A stretch of 64,000 nucleotides of DNA, taken from Marthasterias glacialis. Taxonomy: Eukaryota > Echinodermata > Asteroidea > Forcipulatida > Asteriidae. The stretch lies in the NCBI GenBank assembly GCA_911728455.2, contig OU452224.1:7134501-7198500 (forward strand), in the 5' to 3' direction. Made by a program: the position numbers and the translations under genes. The notes beneath the pieces were generated by a model. It was given only the letters and a program-made list of their open reading frames with translations. It was not told the DNA's origin and ran no database searches. Positions 24,179 to 36,356 of this stretch are shown here, one piece after another. The stretch's first letter is position 1. Each line of letters starts with the position of its first letter.

Positions 24179-25850
24179 GCTTTTTTCCTTTTTTGTGTTA
24201 TCTTTTTGCAAGTCCTCAAGTATTTATGCCACGACATGACTAGCTTGCCCGCACGCTTGCACCCCGACAAGTAAGCCCCATTCTCAGCGCAAACCATCTC
24301 GCATGAGCGAGCCACAAGGAGGCGAGATGATGGGACGCAATTATCCATTTTCTCCCACCAGTCCTCTTAACAATCCCCTGGAGTCTTAACGTATCAACAA
24401 GAACATGATGGAGCTCCTTATGCCTATCATCATACATAAGTCATACAGCCTGAATGTACGTCTGGCGGAGCTCATGCTTCGGATAAACTCTGCCAAGGAT
24501 GAAAATCAAGATGTTAGTCGTCACTTGCAAAGTGCTTGCCTGCGTTGCATTCATATCTTGTTTGATTGATCCATAACTTAGGGACAATCTGTGTACATGT
24601 ACTCACTGGATGCCTTGGGAAGTAACTATATTGCACATGCGTTTATAAGGGACCATCGGTGAGGTTAACATAAACGTCTTCGGTTTGGTTTTTTTCTACA
24701 AAAAGCCAAACAGGCTTTCGCAAAACAAACCTCACCAAAGTCCAAACAGTGTGAGAGCAAGTACTCGGTTGGCACCTTTGACGGGCGTGGTTTGTGTGTG
24801 TGCTGGGGGTGCCCCTGTATGTTTGTGAAGGCACAAACGTAACCGCTTGTACCCAAAAAACATTTGCCTGAATTGAAAATAACAACAGTTATGGATTCTC
24901 TGCAATTATGAATGTTGATGCTTTGTCCCGGAAAATGTGGGTTAAAAACAACTGAATAGACAGTCGAACAATAGGAGCAGTGCTATATACCCGTGGGGGA
25001 ATTTCTAAATAAAATGAAAAAAACAGGCAGTGACGTTAATTTGGTTGGTGTGGAGAGATGTGTGTGGACCAGGAGCTGTACCCGTTGAAACCGGTGACTT
25101 TAGCCAAAGGGGTGCGGGTGTTTGACAGCGCGAGGACTTCCTCCCTTCACTTTCAAGAGAACAAAGGGAGTACAAACATGGGTGTGTTGGTTGGGGGGGG
25201 GGTGGGCATTGACACGAAGAAATAGTTTGTGGAAAGATTCTTTATTTCCATGCTCTTTGTCGAGGATCCACCAATGCTTCCTGACGAAAGTTAATCTGTT
25301 TTTTTTTTTTTTTTTTTTATTATTGGGGAATGTTTATATTGCAGACTCATATTGGAAGAGTAATTTGAAAGCTATTTGCTTACTTAACAAATATGTTTTG
25401 TATCAAATCTGGATGCGTTTCACGTCAAACGGTTTATCTCCCCAATGACGGAATACATTCTTACACGATGCATATCTGATAGACAGTGATAAAACTCCCA
25501 TTCAGAAAAAAACAAACAAAGTTTGTAATTAAGCAAAACATTGTAACCAGTGAATAATTTACGGACGGTTTCATGCACGACCTTTAAGGTGACAGTTGAC
25601 CTGTTAATTGATCAACAATTTCGTCTGCATCTGCAAGACAAAAATATAATGAGTCAGTTTTACCAACAGGGGGGTATTGAAAGCACAAAGTGCGCGTTAG
25701 TGAAATTTCTTCCGCGCGGAATGGAAATTCCATCCGTGTTCATCGCTTAATAGAATGTGACTGCAGATATGCGCAACAGCTGCTCCTTAAAGCGAATCAA
25801 TGGAGATGTTTGGTTAGCTAAGCAAACTGTCCGCATGAGTATTTGAAAAT

Positions 25851-26052
25851 CAGTGGCGTAGACAGGGGGAGAGGGCAACTGCCCCCCCCCCCTCCATGGA
25901 ACATCTTTTCCCTGCTTTCACCCCCTCCCCTGTCAGCCTCTGGACACCGTAACATTTTCTACACTCGGGCAATTTTAACTGAAAATGCCCCCTGTACAAA
26001 TATCTGTGTGCCCCGTGCCCCCCCCCCCCCCCACTTTGACGCTACGCCACTC
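25851..26052. mobile_element. hAT-like MITE with C-rich blocks, copy 1
   Basis: CAGTGGCGTAG at the left is mirrored by CTACGCCACTC at the right. The flanks TTGAAAAT and TTGAAATC agree in six of eight bases, as expected of an aged 8-bp duplication. Two long C runs lie near the ends. The open frame across it (proline-rich) is a by-product of the C runs. Confidence 0.75.
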
Positions 26053-26499
26053 TTGAAATCTCCACCGTTTATTCATCAAGTCCATTTACTAACCACTGAC
26101 GCATTTCATTTTACATTTCAACACAGCGGTCAGACAGAAACGAAAGGTCTATTACTTGTAACGTCACATTTTTACATTTCTAACACGTCGTGTCGCATTG
26201 AGGAGCACAGGGTCTGTCCAAAAAAAAAAAAAAAAAAAAAAGCGTGGGTTGGTTTTTCAATAAAGAAAATCCGTCTACGAGTTTCATGACCTGCCTTGTT
26301 TATAGCAGCACTTAGACCCATTATCGCCATGCAAACACAAGAAGAGACAATTCCCCCCAAAACCCAAGAGATTGCAGGGGGAAAAAAAGTTTTCTTTAGT
26401 TTGGGACTAAAAATACAATCCACATTTCATGTTTCCCTCGGAGGTGGGAGTCGACAAAGATCAAAATATGCACCGTGCCGCCCCCCCCCCCCCCAACCT

Positions 26500-26640
26500 G
26501 GCCTCAATTTCACTTACCGTGCTTACCGTGGAATTCTGCATTTACGCCCTGCGAGCACGGCCTGCAAGAGTATAACGCGCTTCACAGTGCGCCGTATAAG
26601 CACAGAAATCTTCGGTAAGCGACGCCATGAACTTGGGGCC
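26500..26640. mobile_element. small MITE with GGCCYCAATTTCAC-type ends
   Basis: GGCCTCAATTTCACTTACC and, inverted from the right end, GGCCCCAAGTTCATGG frame 141 bp. Further in, GTGGAATTCTG pairs with CAGAAATCTTC. The ends are related to those of 54180-54325. Confidence 0.6.
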
Positions 26641-28104
26641 TTGATCCCGTCTTGTATTCCTTTCTCTTAAAAGTAAGCGTACGTGGTATCGTATACCTTT
26701 AAAAGGAATTGAATAAACATTTTATGCACCGGAAGTGAACAAGAGGGAAACTGAAGAGAATTTCCCCCACAACTCGGCTGCGCATCATTTGCATTCAGCC
26801 CTTGGTGTGTCCATGAGATTCCTGCTGTACTGTCCAACCATCTTCGGCTCGTATTAAAGCGTTGGGTTTCGACGGCTGCACTTGACCTTTAAGTTCGCCA
26901 CTTTTGCTCTTGTGTGATTTATCCATCTCCGTCTCGGTTTGATTGTTGTTTTCTTGGGAGAGAAACTCGGACGTCCCGTACAGAGGGGATGAAGTGGAAA
27001 ACTGATTGACACAAACTAGAACAACCGTCATGCCGTCGACAGATTTGTTCTTTGGGGCTGAAATGAACTGGGAAGACGCTCGATTTTTTTTTTAAGGATA
27101 AAACTCGATGTACTTCAAAGCTCATGGCCAAGCCGTTTTCCTGAAAGTATATTTGCAAGTTTCTTGGCTGAGCAATCACGATAATTTAAACAACATGCTA
27201 ATTCAATTTAGCAGGTAACTTATCGCTATCGTAAATGTTTGTGCTGACCAGCTTTTTAAAAACATCTTTAGGCGTGCTGTTACCAGCCTTGATCGAAGCT
27301 TCAATAAGTGTTTCATTCAAAGAAGCTGGGTGTGTACTGGTAGTCTTTCATTTTTGTTATCCCGCTCTTTTCTGTGTCTAAAATAAATCTTTAGATGTCA
27401 GTGTACATATTTAAAGTATGTCGACCCATGGACCTACTTTGGCTGTCTGATTGTATGCCAAACCAAAATATGAGAACGATGTACCATATGCAGTTTAAAA
27501 GTAACTACGGTATTGAGCATACGTATAAAGTTTGATTAAAAGAGAAAAAAAATAGAGAGAGGGGGGCCAACAATTGTGCATCGATGAGGAGGGAATGTAC
27601 GTACGGTTAAGCTAGATTGTTATTAATCATCTTCTTTTTGATTTCAATTAGGTTGTGGTTCTTGTATTGGATTTTGAAATTACCAATTATCTTCTGCAAT
27701 ATGACCCATAAAGTGAACATATCCTTTAAGATTAATGCCCAGATGACTCTTACGGTATCACAGATACAACCGAGATGATGAAGAGGAAACCATGATATGC
27801 ACGTAGGCCTACATGTCGAGGCCGTTACCCCAGTTTCACAAGCCCAGTGGCCGCCAGCCGTCCCTAGCTTGTAATTACAAATGGTCGGGGTATACTTCTT
27901 CGCTTATTTATAAATTCCCTTCTCTGTTCCCGTGCTTCATCATTATTCAACCATCACTTTACTATCAACAGCCATGCACTGCATTTGCTAACGGATGCGA
28001 TCTCCAATCGAAATTGACTTTCCCATGTGGACGCTTTTAACCCTTCATTGCGTTGTGTTGCACGCTGGAGAATGTTTAAGTTGCATCACAAATGCCTGTG
28101 GGTC

Positions 28105-28114
28105 ATGTTGTTAA

Positions 28115-28150
<36 letters not shown>

Positions 28151-28256
28151 AATTGTTGTTGTTGTTGTTGTTGTTGTTTTGTTCTTGTTGTCGTGTTGCT
28201 GCTGCTGCTGTTGCTTTTGCTGTTGGTGCTGCTGCTGTTGCTGTTGTTTTTGCTGC

Positions 28257-28315
<59 letters not shown>

Positions 28316-28333
28316 CTGTTGATGCTGCTGCTA

Positions 28334-28369
<36 letters not shown>

Positions 28370-28412
28370 ATGTTGCTGTTGCTGCTGTTGTTGCTGTTGC
28401 TGCTGCTGTTGT

Positions 28413-28447
<35 letters not shown>

Positions 28448-28538
28448 CTGCTGCTGTTGCTGTTGATGTTGCTGTTGATGTTGTTGTTGCTGCTGTTGTT
28501 GCTGTTGCTGCTGATGTTGCTGCTGTTGCTGCTGTTGC

Positions 28539-28573
<35 letters not shown>

Positions 28574-28577
28574 TTGT

Positions 28578-28636
<59 letters not shown>

Positions 28637-28655
28637 TCGTCGTCGTTGTTGTGTT
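28105..28655. repeat. large (TTG/CTG)n trinucleotide tract
   Basis: About 550 bp of mixed TTG and CTG triplets (roughly 180 triplets) with rare GTT-GAT and CTA variants. It reads as poly-Leu, poly-Ala/Val or poly-Cys depending on frame; none is a plausible protein. It lies in intron 1 of the receptor gene, in transcript orientation as UUG/CUG. Confidence 0.95.
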
Positions 28656-29879
28656 ATTTTTGTAAATGTTGGTGGTGCTGTTTTGTTTTGTTTTTTATTC
28701 GGGAGCGGGGTGCCATTTCTACCAGCTGTTTCTAAGTTTTTATAATTTATCCGTATTGAGTACGAAGCAGATATGCCTTGTCAGTTTACGAAAACAGGAG
28801 AAACTAAAATAAAAATCCATTAAAAAGACAAAGAAGAGCAAAATAATGCTATTCACAGGATAACTTTTTTTTCAAATACAGTTGTGCAATTATGTTCCTC
28901 CGGAGGACGAAAAACAAAATTCATTGGTGACATTGAGCTTTGTTAGTGAAATGCTTGCACATAACCCACTGGGAAGATAGTTTCCATATTTTTTCAACGT
29001 GATCGAACAAATTTGAAACTTGAATCTTGAAGATCTGTTTGCTTGTATGCAGAATACAGTTGTCTAACATTCGTTGGTGCTATGCTTCTCAAATTCAGAT
29101 GGAAAATTCACGTAGGTTTGATAAAAACATATCATGTAATCTGACACTGACCTGTAGGTCATTTTCTATGATTAGACAAACCTGCGATTGTTTAAGGGTA
29201 CGAGGTTGAGACAAATTGTAAAAGGGACACCCTAATTCACAAAATGGAATGGACCACCTTCATTTTAGCCTGCCAGGTTTCCTGTATACGTAGCTACGGT
29301 TATGAGTGCATTTTTTCTCTAACACGAAGGCACCAGACTATTTTCCTTGCCATACCGGTACTCAAATTGTATAGGCAAGTCTGATGTGTATTTAAAAAAA
29401 AAAAAAAGGGAATGAACGTTGCGCCCCATAAAGATCTTAATTATCATAAACATAATTATCATCGTTAATTTACCCTTGTATCATGGTGATCACTGTGAAA
29501 TATTTATTTTGCGTTGGTCTGCAGTCTAACCGATGGAGTTAGGACCACTGATCTAACTGAGTCATAACGTACAGCGTGGACGTGGAGATACAAATGTATT
29601 TAAATTGCTTTTTTCTTCACAATTGACATCATTTCTCTTCATAAAGATGCATAGCAGGATGCAAAATACCTCCATGGGGGTAAATAGTGATTTGTCATGG
29701 ATTTGTGGAGATACCGAGGTTTGAGTCTGTCTGTATAAGCCTGTAAAACTCATAACTCGCTAATAAACAAGCTGTCCTCGCCAGAGATGGGAAGAATGAC
29801 AGTTGTTTAGAAAGACGGCTGACTCGTAGATTGATGGTATCGACACTGGCTGGAGAGTTTGACTCGTTAGGAGTCAATT

Positions 29880-30135
29880 AGGGAAAACTGCCCACCCGGT
29901 AATTACCAGCCGCCGGTGGAGAGAGTGTTCAGATCACCTCGTCCCTGAGTCTGGAATGCGCTGCTCGCGTGCCGATAGTCTCCCTGGCCCCGCCCCCGTA
30001 TCCCTCACACCTGGGGTCGAGCGACTGAGTTCGCTTGGTGTCAGTAAACTGGCGCGTGCCATGTTGGATGGTCCCCTCCGGGCTGTGGTTAGCCTCCCAT
30101 TGGGTATCGCTGGTCTTTACTTTGCTTGGCAATCA
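29880..30135. promoter_or_regulatory. GC-rich island with Sp1-type site in intron 1
   Basis: A GC-rich, CpG-containing stretch in otherwise AT-rich intron. It includes GGCCCCGCCCCCG (GC box, 29988-30000), GGTAATTACC (homeodomain palindrome, about 29898), CACACCTGG (E box CACCTG) and CCCATTGGG (CCAAT on the minus strand). No repeat copy is seen in the window. This fits an internal promoter or enhancer, but nothing proves function. Confidence 0.3.
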
Positions 30136-30245
30136 TTTGTTCTAATCAGAGGTTGATATTCGCTCAGGGTTCCAGCCACAGAAATAGCCTCACCTTCGGG
30201 TTATACAAGCCGTCATAAAACGTTTGTGTGTAATAGTTGTATCAG

Positions 30246-30272
30246 GAGAGAGAGAGAGAGAGAGAGAGAGTA
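30246..30272. repeat. (GA)n microsatellite
   Basis: Thirteen or so GA dinucleotides. Confidence 0.95.
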
Positions 30273-31224
30273 AAGAGAGGATTTTCCCGATTTTGTGTGT
30301 GCTAAATGTTCGGTTGATAATAAGATACCAAAACGAGAGCAGGGTTGATACCATATGGATGTATTGTAAATTCCCAAACTCACTGTCTACAAGAACTACG
30401 AACAAGGTTGAGAACTTTGGACTGGTTTTGTCTACTCACGGACAAATTCATAAAAGAAAACGCGTTATTAAAATCTCTTCCGGGAATAAGTTGTGGTCTG
30501 GGGTTTCTAAAAGAGAGACGGTCGTCACCCGTAAACTGCCAATAAGTCAAGGTGCCTTTCGTCTTGCTTCACGGCAAACAGTGCTAAATGAAGAGGTCCA
30601 GGTGTCCCGTGCGTAAGTGACCGGACCCATGGCCTTCGCTAATCAAAGCCGAACGGAGACGCTGTGTTTGTCCGTAGGCTTTGACCCTCACCTGTGCACA
30701 TCTCTCCACAGACCACAGCTGCAGGCTCACTGTTGCACATTACATCCCCACAAAAATACTGCAACACTTTCCTTTATTATTCCAGGAACAATTTTCCTGT
30801 TTGGAATTCCGAGGCAGGCCACTTAGCCCTGCCAAGATCATTCTTCTGTGTTTACAATTCGGCAAGAATATGTGAGATTGGCGCCAATGGTTGAAGACTT
30901 GCGTACGGTGAAGTTAATTAATGTGTGTATAGGAGTGGAAAGCGCTGAGACACAAATTAAAACGACGGCGAGGGATAATGTGTTTTTGTAATCTTATTAT
31001 TTCCAGAGTTGCAAAACAAATATTTCAACTTGTCTTCTACAGGTCGTCCCGGAAATAACGGACTGTTGATTTTGCATTATTAACAAAACTCCAAATCTAG
31101 TGAGAACACATTCCTGTTAACACACTTAAAAACAAAACAGAAAAGTGAATGATTAATCACTAGATTTAGTTAAAGACTGTAGTCTATGGGTCTACCAGTT
31201 GAGTTTGTAAAATGGTAGCAATAA

Positions 31225-31430
31225 ACCACAAGGGAAACTGACTGGGTAAATTTTTTTTAAATAAATTTTTGGGTGAACAAATAAAAATTGACTGGGGCGG
31301 GATTTGAACCTGCGACCACCGGTACGTCGAACCGGTGATCGCAGGTTCAAATCCCGCTCCAGTCAATTTTTCTTTGTTCACCCAATAATTGATTTAAAAT
31401 GGAAGCAGTATGACCCTGTCAGCTTTCCAT
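31225..31430. repeat. long palindrome built from two head-to-head tRNA-like SINE 3' halves
   Basis: The centre ACCGGTACGTCGAACCGGT (about 31317-31335) joins two inverted arms. Each arm contains GCAGGTTCAAATCCCGC, a tRNA T-arm/B-box sequence, then CTCCAGTCAATTTTT and TTGTTCACCC. Homology continues outward (GGGAAACTGACTGGGTAAA on the left, inverted on the right) for about 100 bp per arm. The outer left sequence recurs at about 61285-61320. It is a foldback of two SINE-like units, not a functional tRNA. Confidence 0.75.
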
Positions 31431-32494
31431 ATTTAACTAGCCTATTGCCTTCATCATGTGATATATCCTAAAGCATAATCCCGACATAAAGACGGAACCT
31501 GTAGCCCACTTAGCCCATAGTTTGGTCTGCTCATTCTGACTGCATTGACTCTCGACGTCTTCCATCTTAATTATGCGATGTCAATTCTGTTGCCTTGATA
31601 AAGTAGGCTTCGCTTTGTAATGGATACCTGGGACGCCACTGCCAGAGGGCGCACTCAGCCGTAAAAAAATCACTCCTGACTCCCCGGTCAAGAATCGAAA
31701 CGGCCGACAACACTTCATCAACAAGGCTCGTCTTTGGCACTCAAGTCACATCCAATTCGAAATATACATAAAAAGCATGGGGCTTTCTTTGACGGTCTAT
31801 ATATATCTTGTTGTCCTAACAAACCTTCCTCCCTCTGGGGAGAAAATCTTACAAAGCCAAGCCAGGAAATTGACCGTCCGGTGGAAAGCAAGTTGAAGCA
31901 GGACATGACACCCCCATTGGCTGCGTCGAATCGAATTCCGCGGTATGTGTGAACTGTCGGTGGGCAAAAGCGATCAATTGTACCGTTTACCACTGATTGA
32001 AAAACACACCTCAGCACGGGATGAAGTTTCCATATCGACCCGGTCACCTTGTCAGAGAACCCTGTCCAGTTCCACCCCGCTCCCCCCACGACACGGCTTG
32101 CCATCATTTCGTTCGTTTAAAGTGGATGCTGAGATGTCTGTAGATTGATTCCATTCGAATCAGAAGATGTGTAGCGAACCATGAACTGATAATGTAAAAG
32201 ATCCATCTAAAACGACAATCGAGATTGATATGCTCGGTTGCCTGATAGATAAAAATCGGAATTAGTCATGTACTGATGGGATCGCAAATCTTGTTCCTTT
32301 GCCGTATGTTATAAAAGTCAATGCATCACAGTGACACGCATTGGTTGCGTGCGCATGGCAGGATTTTTGTTACTTATACGGTCCCAAACATGACATTCAA
32401 TTAGTAATTTAACAAAAATACACTCGTTTTTTAAATTTACATTTTCACTGATTCAGTAATAATGCTGAAACAAGAAGGAGCTTAAAGTATTACC

Positions 32495-32600
32495 CATAAT
32501 AATAATAAACATAGATTTGTATAGCGCAGCTTTTATATTCATGAAGGCAGTCAATGCGGTGGTATACTTTGACACATAAACAATAAGTAAGATTGTATGA
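32495..32600 (-). mobile_element. probable retroposon 3' end with (AAT)n tail
   Basis: ATAATAATAATAAACATAG followed by TTTGTATAGCGCAGC and AAGGCAGTCAATGCGGTGG looks like the tail of a widespread invertebrate retroposon (TTTATATAGCGC motif beside an AAT-rich tail), inserted in reverse orientation. Identification is from memory. Confidence 0.4.
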
Positions 32601-33555
32601 GGGAGTCTTCATTTCTGTGAATATGTTCAAAATGGTGTTTGAATTAAGGACAATTGCAAAGGATGTCCAGAAATATGAAAAGGCCACGCATGATTGTTGA
32701 GATGAGCTGGGCTGATGCTGTGGAGGATGGAATGATCTTACGAAACCCAAAAGGGCTTATGTGAAAAAGAGGTAATGACAACCGTAATGTACGTCATTAT
32801 ACGTGCAAATGCCTCCCGATGTTTTTACCCAAAGAGGTTATAATGAAATGCAGCCCCATGCACTCACACGTAATGTGAAGCAGGAATGGAATTTGGATAT
32901 ACAGGGCCTGTTCAGTAATAAAACCCTTATTTTAATACACATTTGATATGTTCCATCGTCTTCTAGGTGACACGCACGCTAAATTGCATAAGTATGTTGT
33001 CCATCAAAAAGTCAGAATGGACCTGAAATTAGATTTATACATTTTAACAGCCCCACTGTCTGTGAACGTAGTGGGGAATCGGATGGTTCTACAGTCACCC
33101 ACGGCGGAACTGCGACAGCCCTCTCGAAGACTCAATGAGACGAATCACCCGGAATCGGTAAAATGAGTACCGAAGTCATTCGGCCGACTGATGGACCCAA
33201 TTCTCTCTAAGGGTCCGTGTCTATCAGAACCATTTTGAGCCCTGCGATTGTATCCCTGCCAGTGTTGACTATACCTGCTGAGTGTGATATCAGTTCAGTT
33301 CCGCAGATAACCTAATTTTGATTCAATATTCACCATCTGTCCGTTCCATACTATTTTGGGGACTTTGGTGAGGAGAATGAATTGAGACATAATGGAGTTT
33401 GATGAAGTTATTACGCTGAGCTGAGTGCTCTTAAAGCCTGAATGCAGCCTTTTTGTCATAGGTTAGTGTAATATTTAGGCTCTGCATGGTGGAGACAAAC
33501 TCTAGTTCAATCATACGGGTACAGCATTGCTATGATCTCCTTTGGAAGAGGTGGC

Positions 33556-34240
33556 TCTGGAAGGGGTCACAGATGGATCTGGAAAGGGTCACAGATGGAT
33601 CTGGAAAGGGTCACAGAGGTGGCTCGGGAAAGAGTTACAGAGGTGGCTCGGGAAAGGGTCACAGAGGTGACTCGGGAAAGGGTCACAGAGGTGGCTCAGG
33701 AAAGGGTCACTGAAGTGGATCTGGAAAGGGTCACAGAGGTGGCTTTGGAAAAGGTCACAGAGGTGGATCTGGAAAGGGTCACAGAAGTGGATCTAGAAAG
33801 GGTCACGGAGATGGCTCGGGAAAGGGTGACAGAGTTGGCTCTGGAAAGGGTCACAGAGTTGGCTCTGGAAAGGGTCACAGAGTTGGCTCTGGAAAGGGTC
33901 ACAGAGGTGGCTCTGGAAAGGGTCACAGGGGAGACTCTGGAAAGGATCACAGAAGTGGATCTAGAAAGGGTCACGGAGATGGCTCTGGAAAGGGTAACAG
34001 AGTTGGCTCTGGAAAGGGTCACAGGGGAGGCTCTGTATAGGGTCACAGAAGTGGATCTGGAAAGGGTCACTGAGGTGGCTTTGGAAAAGGTCACAGAGGT
34101 GGATCTGGAAAGGGTCACAGAAGTGGATCTAGAAAGGGTCACAGAAGTGGATCAAGAAAGGGTCACAGAGATGGCTCAGGAAAGGGTCACAGGGGAGGCT
34201 CTGTATAGGGTCACAGGGGAGGCTCTGGAAAGACTCAAGG
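33556..34240. repeat. 24-bp minisatellite, about 27 units
   Basis: The unit is GGTGGCTCTGGAAAGGGTCACAGA with variants (GTGGATCT, GTTGGCTCT, GATGGCTC, GGAGGCTCTGTATA). A block of units recurs exactly 336 bp (14 units) downstream (33712 and 34048), so there is a higher-order duplication. As 24 is divisible by 3, reading frames stay open on both strands: a 244-codon frame (33532-34266, + strand, repeating ERVTEVAL-like octads) and a 148-codon minus frame. It lies in intron 1; I treat it as non-coding. Confidence 0.9.
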
Positions 34241-35381
34241 AAATAGTATGGTTGACATATGAATAGCAATGCATGAAGTCGAATCGAAGATAAAATCGGA
34301 ATATTTGAATTCGACACGGCAAGAGCGCGACGCTTGAACGTACATTTGGGCTAGAGATCACAACACCGGTTGGATTTGGTGTTTTAGTGCTCAGTAATGC
34401 ATAATGATGCTCAATGATGCATAGTTAATTCACGGGCAACCATCACTCAGTAGTTTACAATTTCTTGATGGGTCTGAGGGTTCACAGAACAAATAAAAGC
34501 TAATTATCAACGAATATGATGATGGTAATATTCTAGTTTGACAAACAAATGAAACCTATGTATTTAGCTTGACAAATGGTCATGTCAATGGTCCATTAGC
34601 TCCTTCCATGCCGATCTGAAGATGAAGACGGTGATCGAAATCGTCTACGTACTTCATGAACAAGTGGCCGTTCAATATTATGATTCTTTGCCCGGGCCAT
34701 TACTGATGTTGACTTGCAGGCGAGGGGACTCAAACGCCATTTATAGTAAAGGCGGAGCCCATGCCCAGCCTCGGCTTTGACGGTCGGTCGAGTGTGTTGT
34801 CATTATCTAGATGGGTAGCTTTTGGAAATCAGCCAGGTGGACCTGACCGTGCATGTTGATGACATCAAGGTGAAGTCAGCAGGTCGTCTACCACGCGATT
34901 GCTGGCGACGTTAAGTGCCGATATTTCTGATGAGGACATCGAATCTTTATGCAGGACGGTCCAAACATGGGTTACATGCTCTATGGACCAACACAAGGCT
35001 ATGAAGGAAAAGGAAACCAATTCGTTGCGGTTTTAGCCAGTCAAGTACATTGTAAAGATACCGGAACGTACATTGTAAAGATACTTTGAAGTAGACTCAA
35101 ACGCACTGGCTTTAAAATTGGTCCTTGACAGCACCATGGAGACAGAAAAAAACCTGCTGGTTGATAAAAATGTCCCGAATCAGTATGCATCGAGTTTTGC
35201 TACGGTCGGTGGTTTGGTTCTCGAGTAATCGCTACTCACCACAGCACAGTCCATGTTTATTAGAGGACTGGGCTTCTCCTTGCCAAAGGATTCATGTCGT
35301 ATATCGAATTCAGTTTGTATACCCGTTGGATTTTAGGCTTTGCATAAAGCGGAATAGGATATGAAGTATTCTTTTGAGGAC

Positions 35382-35585
35382 ACCATGTAAAAATCTCTTT
35401 AAGTAGAAGTGTTGGCTCTGAAAACAGCCGGCTGGTTGTTCTCAACGTACCGGCTATAGTGTGCTCTGAGTCACCTGACTACGACTAGTCTGGGCACACT
35501 AGTTGAAACGTTGACATCAACTAACCGGTTCTTGTCAGAGCCAACACATCTTCTCAATAGATTTTTACATAGTGTACGTGAACGA
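35382..35585. mobile_element. Penelope-like foldback element end
   Basis: ATGTAAAAATCTCTTTAAGT and AGTGTTGGCTCTGAAAACAG on the left reappear inverted on the right (CAGAGCCAACACATCTTC, ATAGATTTTTACATAG). The centre holds CCTGACTACGACTAGTC...GTTGAAACGTTGAC, reminiscent of the hammerhead-like core found in Penelope-like element ends. It shares the right-arm wording with 40540-40660. Confidence 0.55.
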
Positions 35586-35604
35586 ATACTTAATAAGTCC
35601 ACGT

Positions 35605-35649
35605 AGCGGCGTAGCCAGGATTGTTTCACTTTGGGGGAGGGGCAAGGAG

Positions 35650-35686
<37 letters not shown>

Positions 35687-35715
35687 GGGGGGGGGCACCT
35701 GCAGGGGCAATGGAA

Positions 35716-35764
<49 letters not shown>

Positions 35765-36268
35765 CTTACACATCGGCACTTGTGGGGTCCTGACAACAAA
35801 AGAACAATGGACCCCACAAGGTAAATTCAATAGGAACAAAAGGACCCCACAAGGGAATTCTTTAGAAAAGGGACAATAAGTTGAACAATGAAGTACCCCA
35901 CAACTGGCCATGTGTAAGGATGTGTGTGTGTGTGTGTGTGGGTAGGCACACACACCGTTATGGGGACATTTATACAATGGAACAAAGGTCCCCACAACGT
36001 TTTTCTTTGTCAAACCCTGTCCCCACAAGGTAATTCAATAGAAAAGGGAATAATAGAACAACAATAGGGAGTCCCCACAACTCGGTGTTAAAAAGTATGT
36101 GTGTGTGTGTGTGTGTGCCCTTACACTCACCAACTTACGGGGCACTTTACACAATGGAACAATGCTACCCCACAAGGTTTTCTTTGTTCTAGTGCTACCC
36201 CACAAGGGAATTCTTTAGAAAAGGGACAATAAGTTGAACAATGAAGTACCCCGCAACTGGCCATGTGT

Positions 36269-36301
<33 letters not shown>

Positions 36302-36356
36302 GTGGGGGGGGGGGCACGTGCCCCCTACCCCCCCCCCCCCCCGACTACGCCGCAGG
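35605..36356. mobile_element. hAT-like element with 8-bp target duplication, carrying TG-rich tandem repeats
   Basis: GTCCACGT is exactly duplicated at 35597-35604 and 36357-36364. The terminal AGCGGCGTAGCC and GACTACGCCGC are inverted repeats like those at 25851-26052. The 752-bp interior is four diverged units of about 170 bp, each a (TG)n run followed by CCCCACAAGG-rich sequence. Poly-T (about 35656-35685) and G/C runs lie next to the ends. Confidence 0.8.

Noticed and set aside
25843-26289. 148-codon proline-rich frame
   Set aside because: Runs through a hAT-like MITE and poly-C blocks.
28153-28735. Poly-Leu and poly-Ala/Val frames of 170-180 codons
   Set aside because: Pure products of the CTG/TTG repeat.
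31284-31365. tRNA gene
   Set aside because: Only T-arm-like sequence is present, in both arms of a palindrome; no acceptor, D or anticodon arms.
31718-32107. 129-codon minus-strand frame overlapping other open frames
   Set aside because: Multiple frames open at once, which suggests chance; no family resemblance.
33556-34240. CRISPR array
   Set aside because: Contiguous tandem repeats without spacers in an animal genome.
33532-34266. A 244-codon open frame with ERVTEVAL-like repeats as a protein gene
   Set aside because: The frame is a consequence of a 24-bp tandem unit, the opposite strand is equally open, and there is no start context, splice site or family match.
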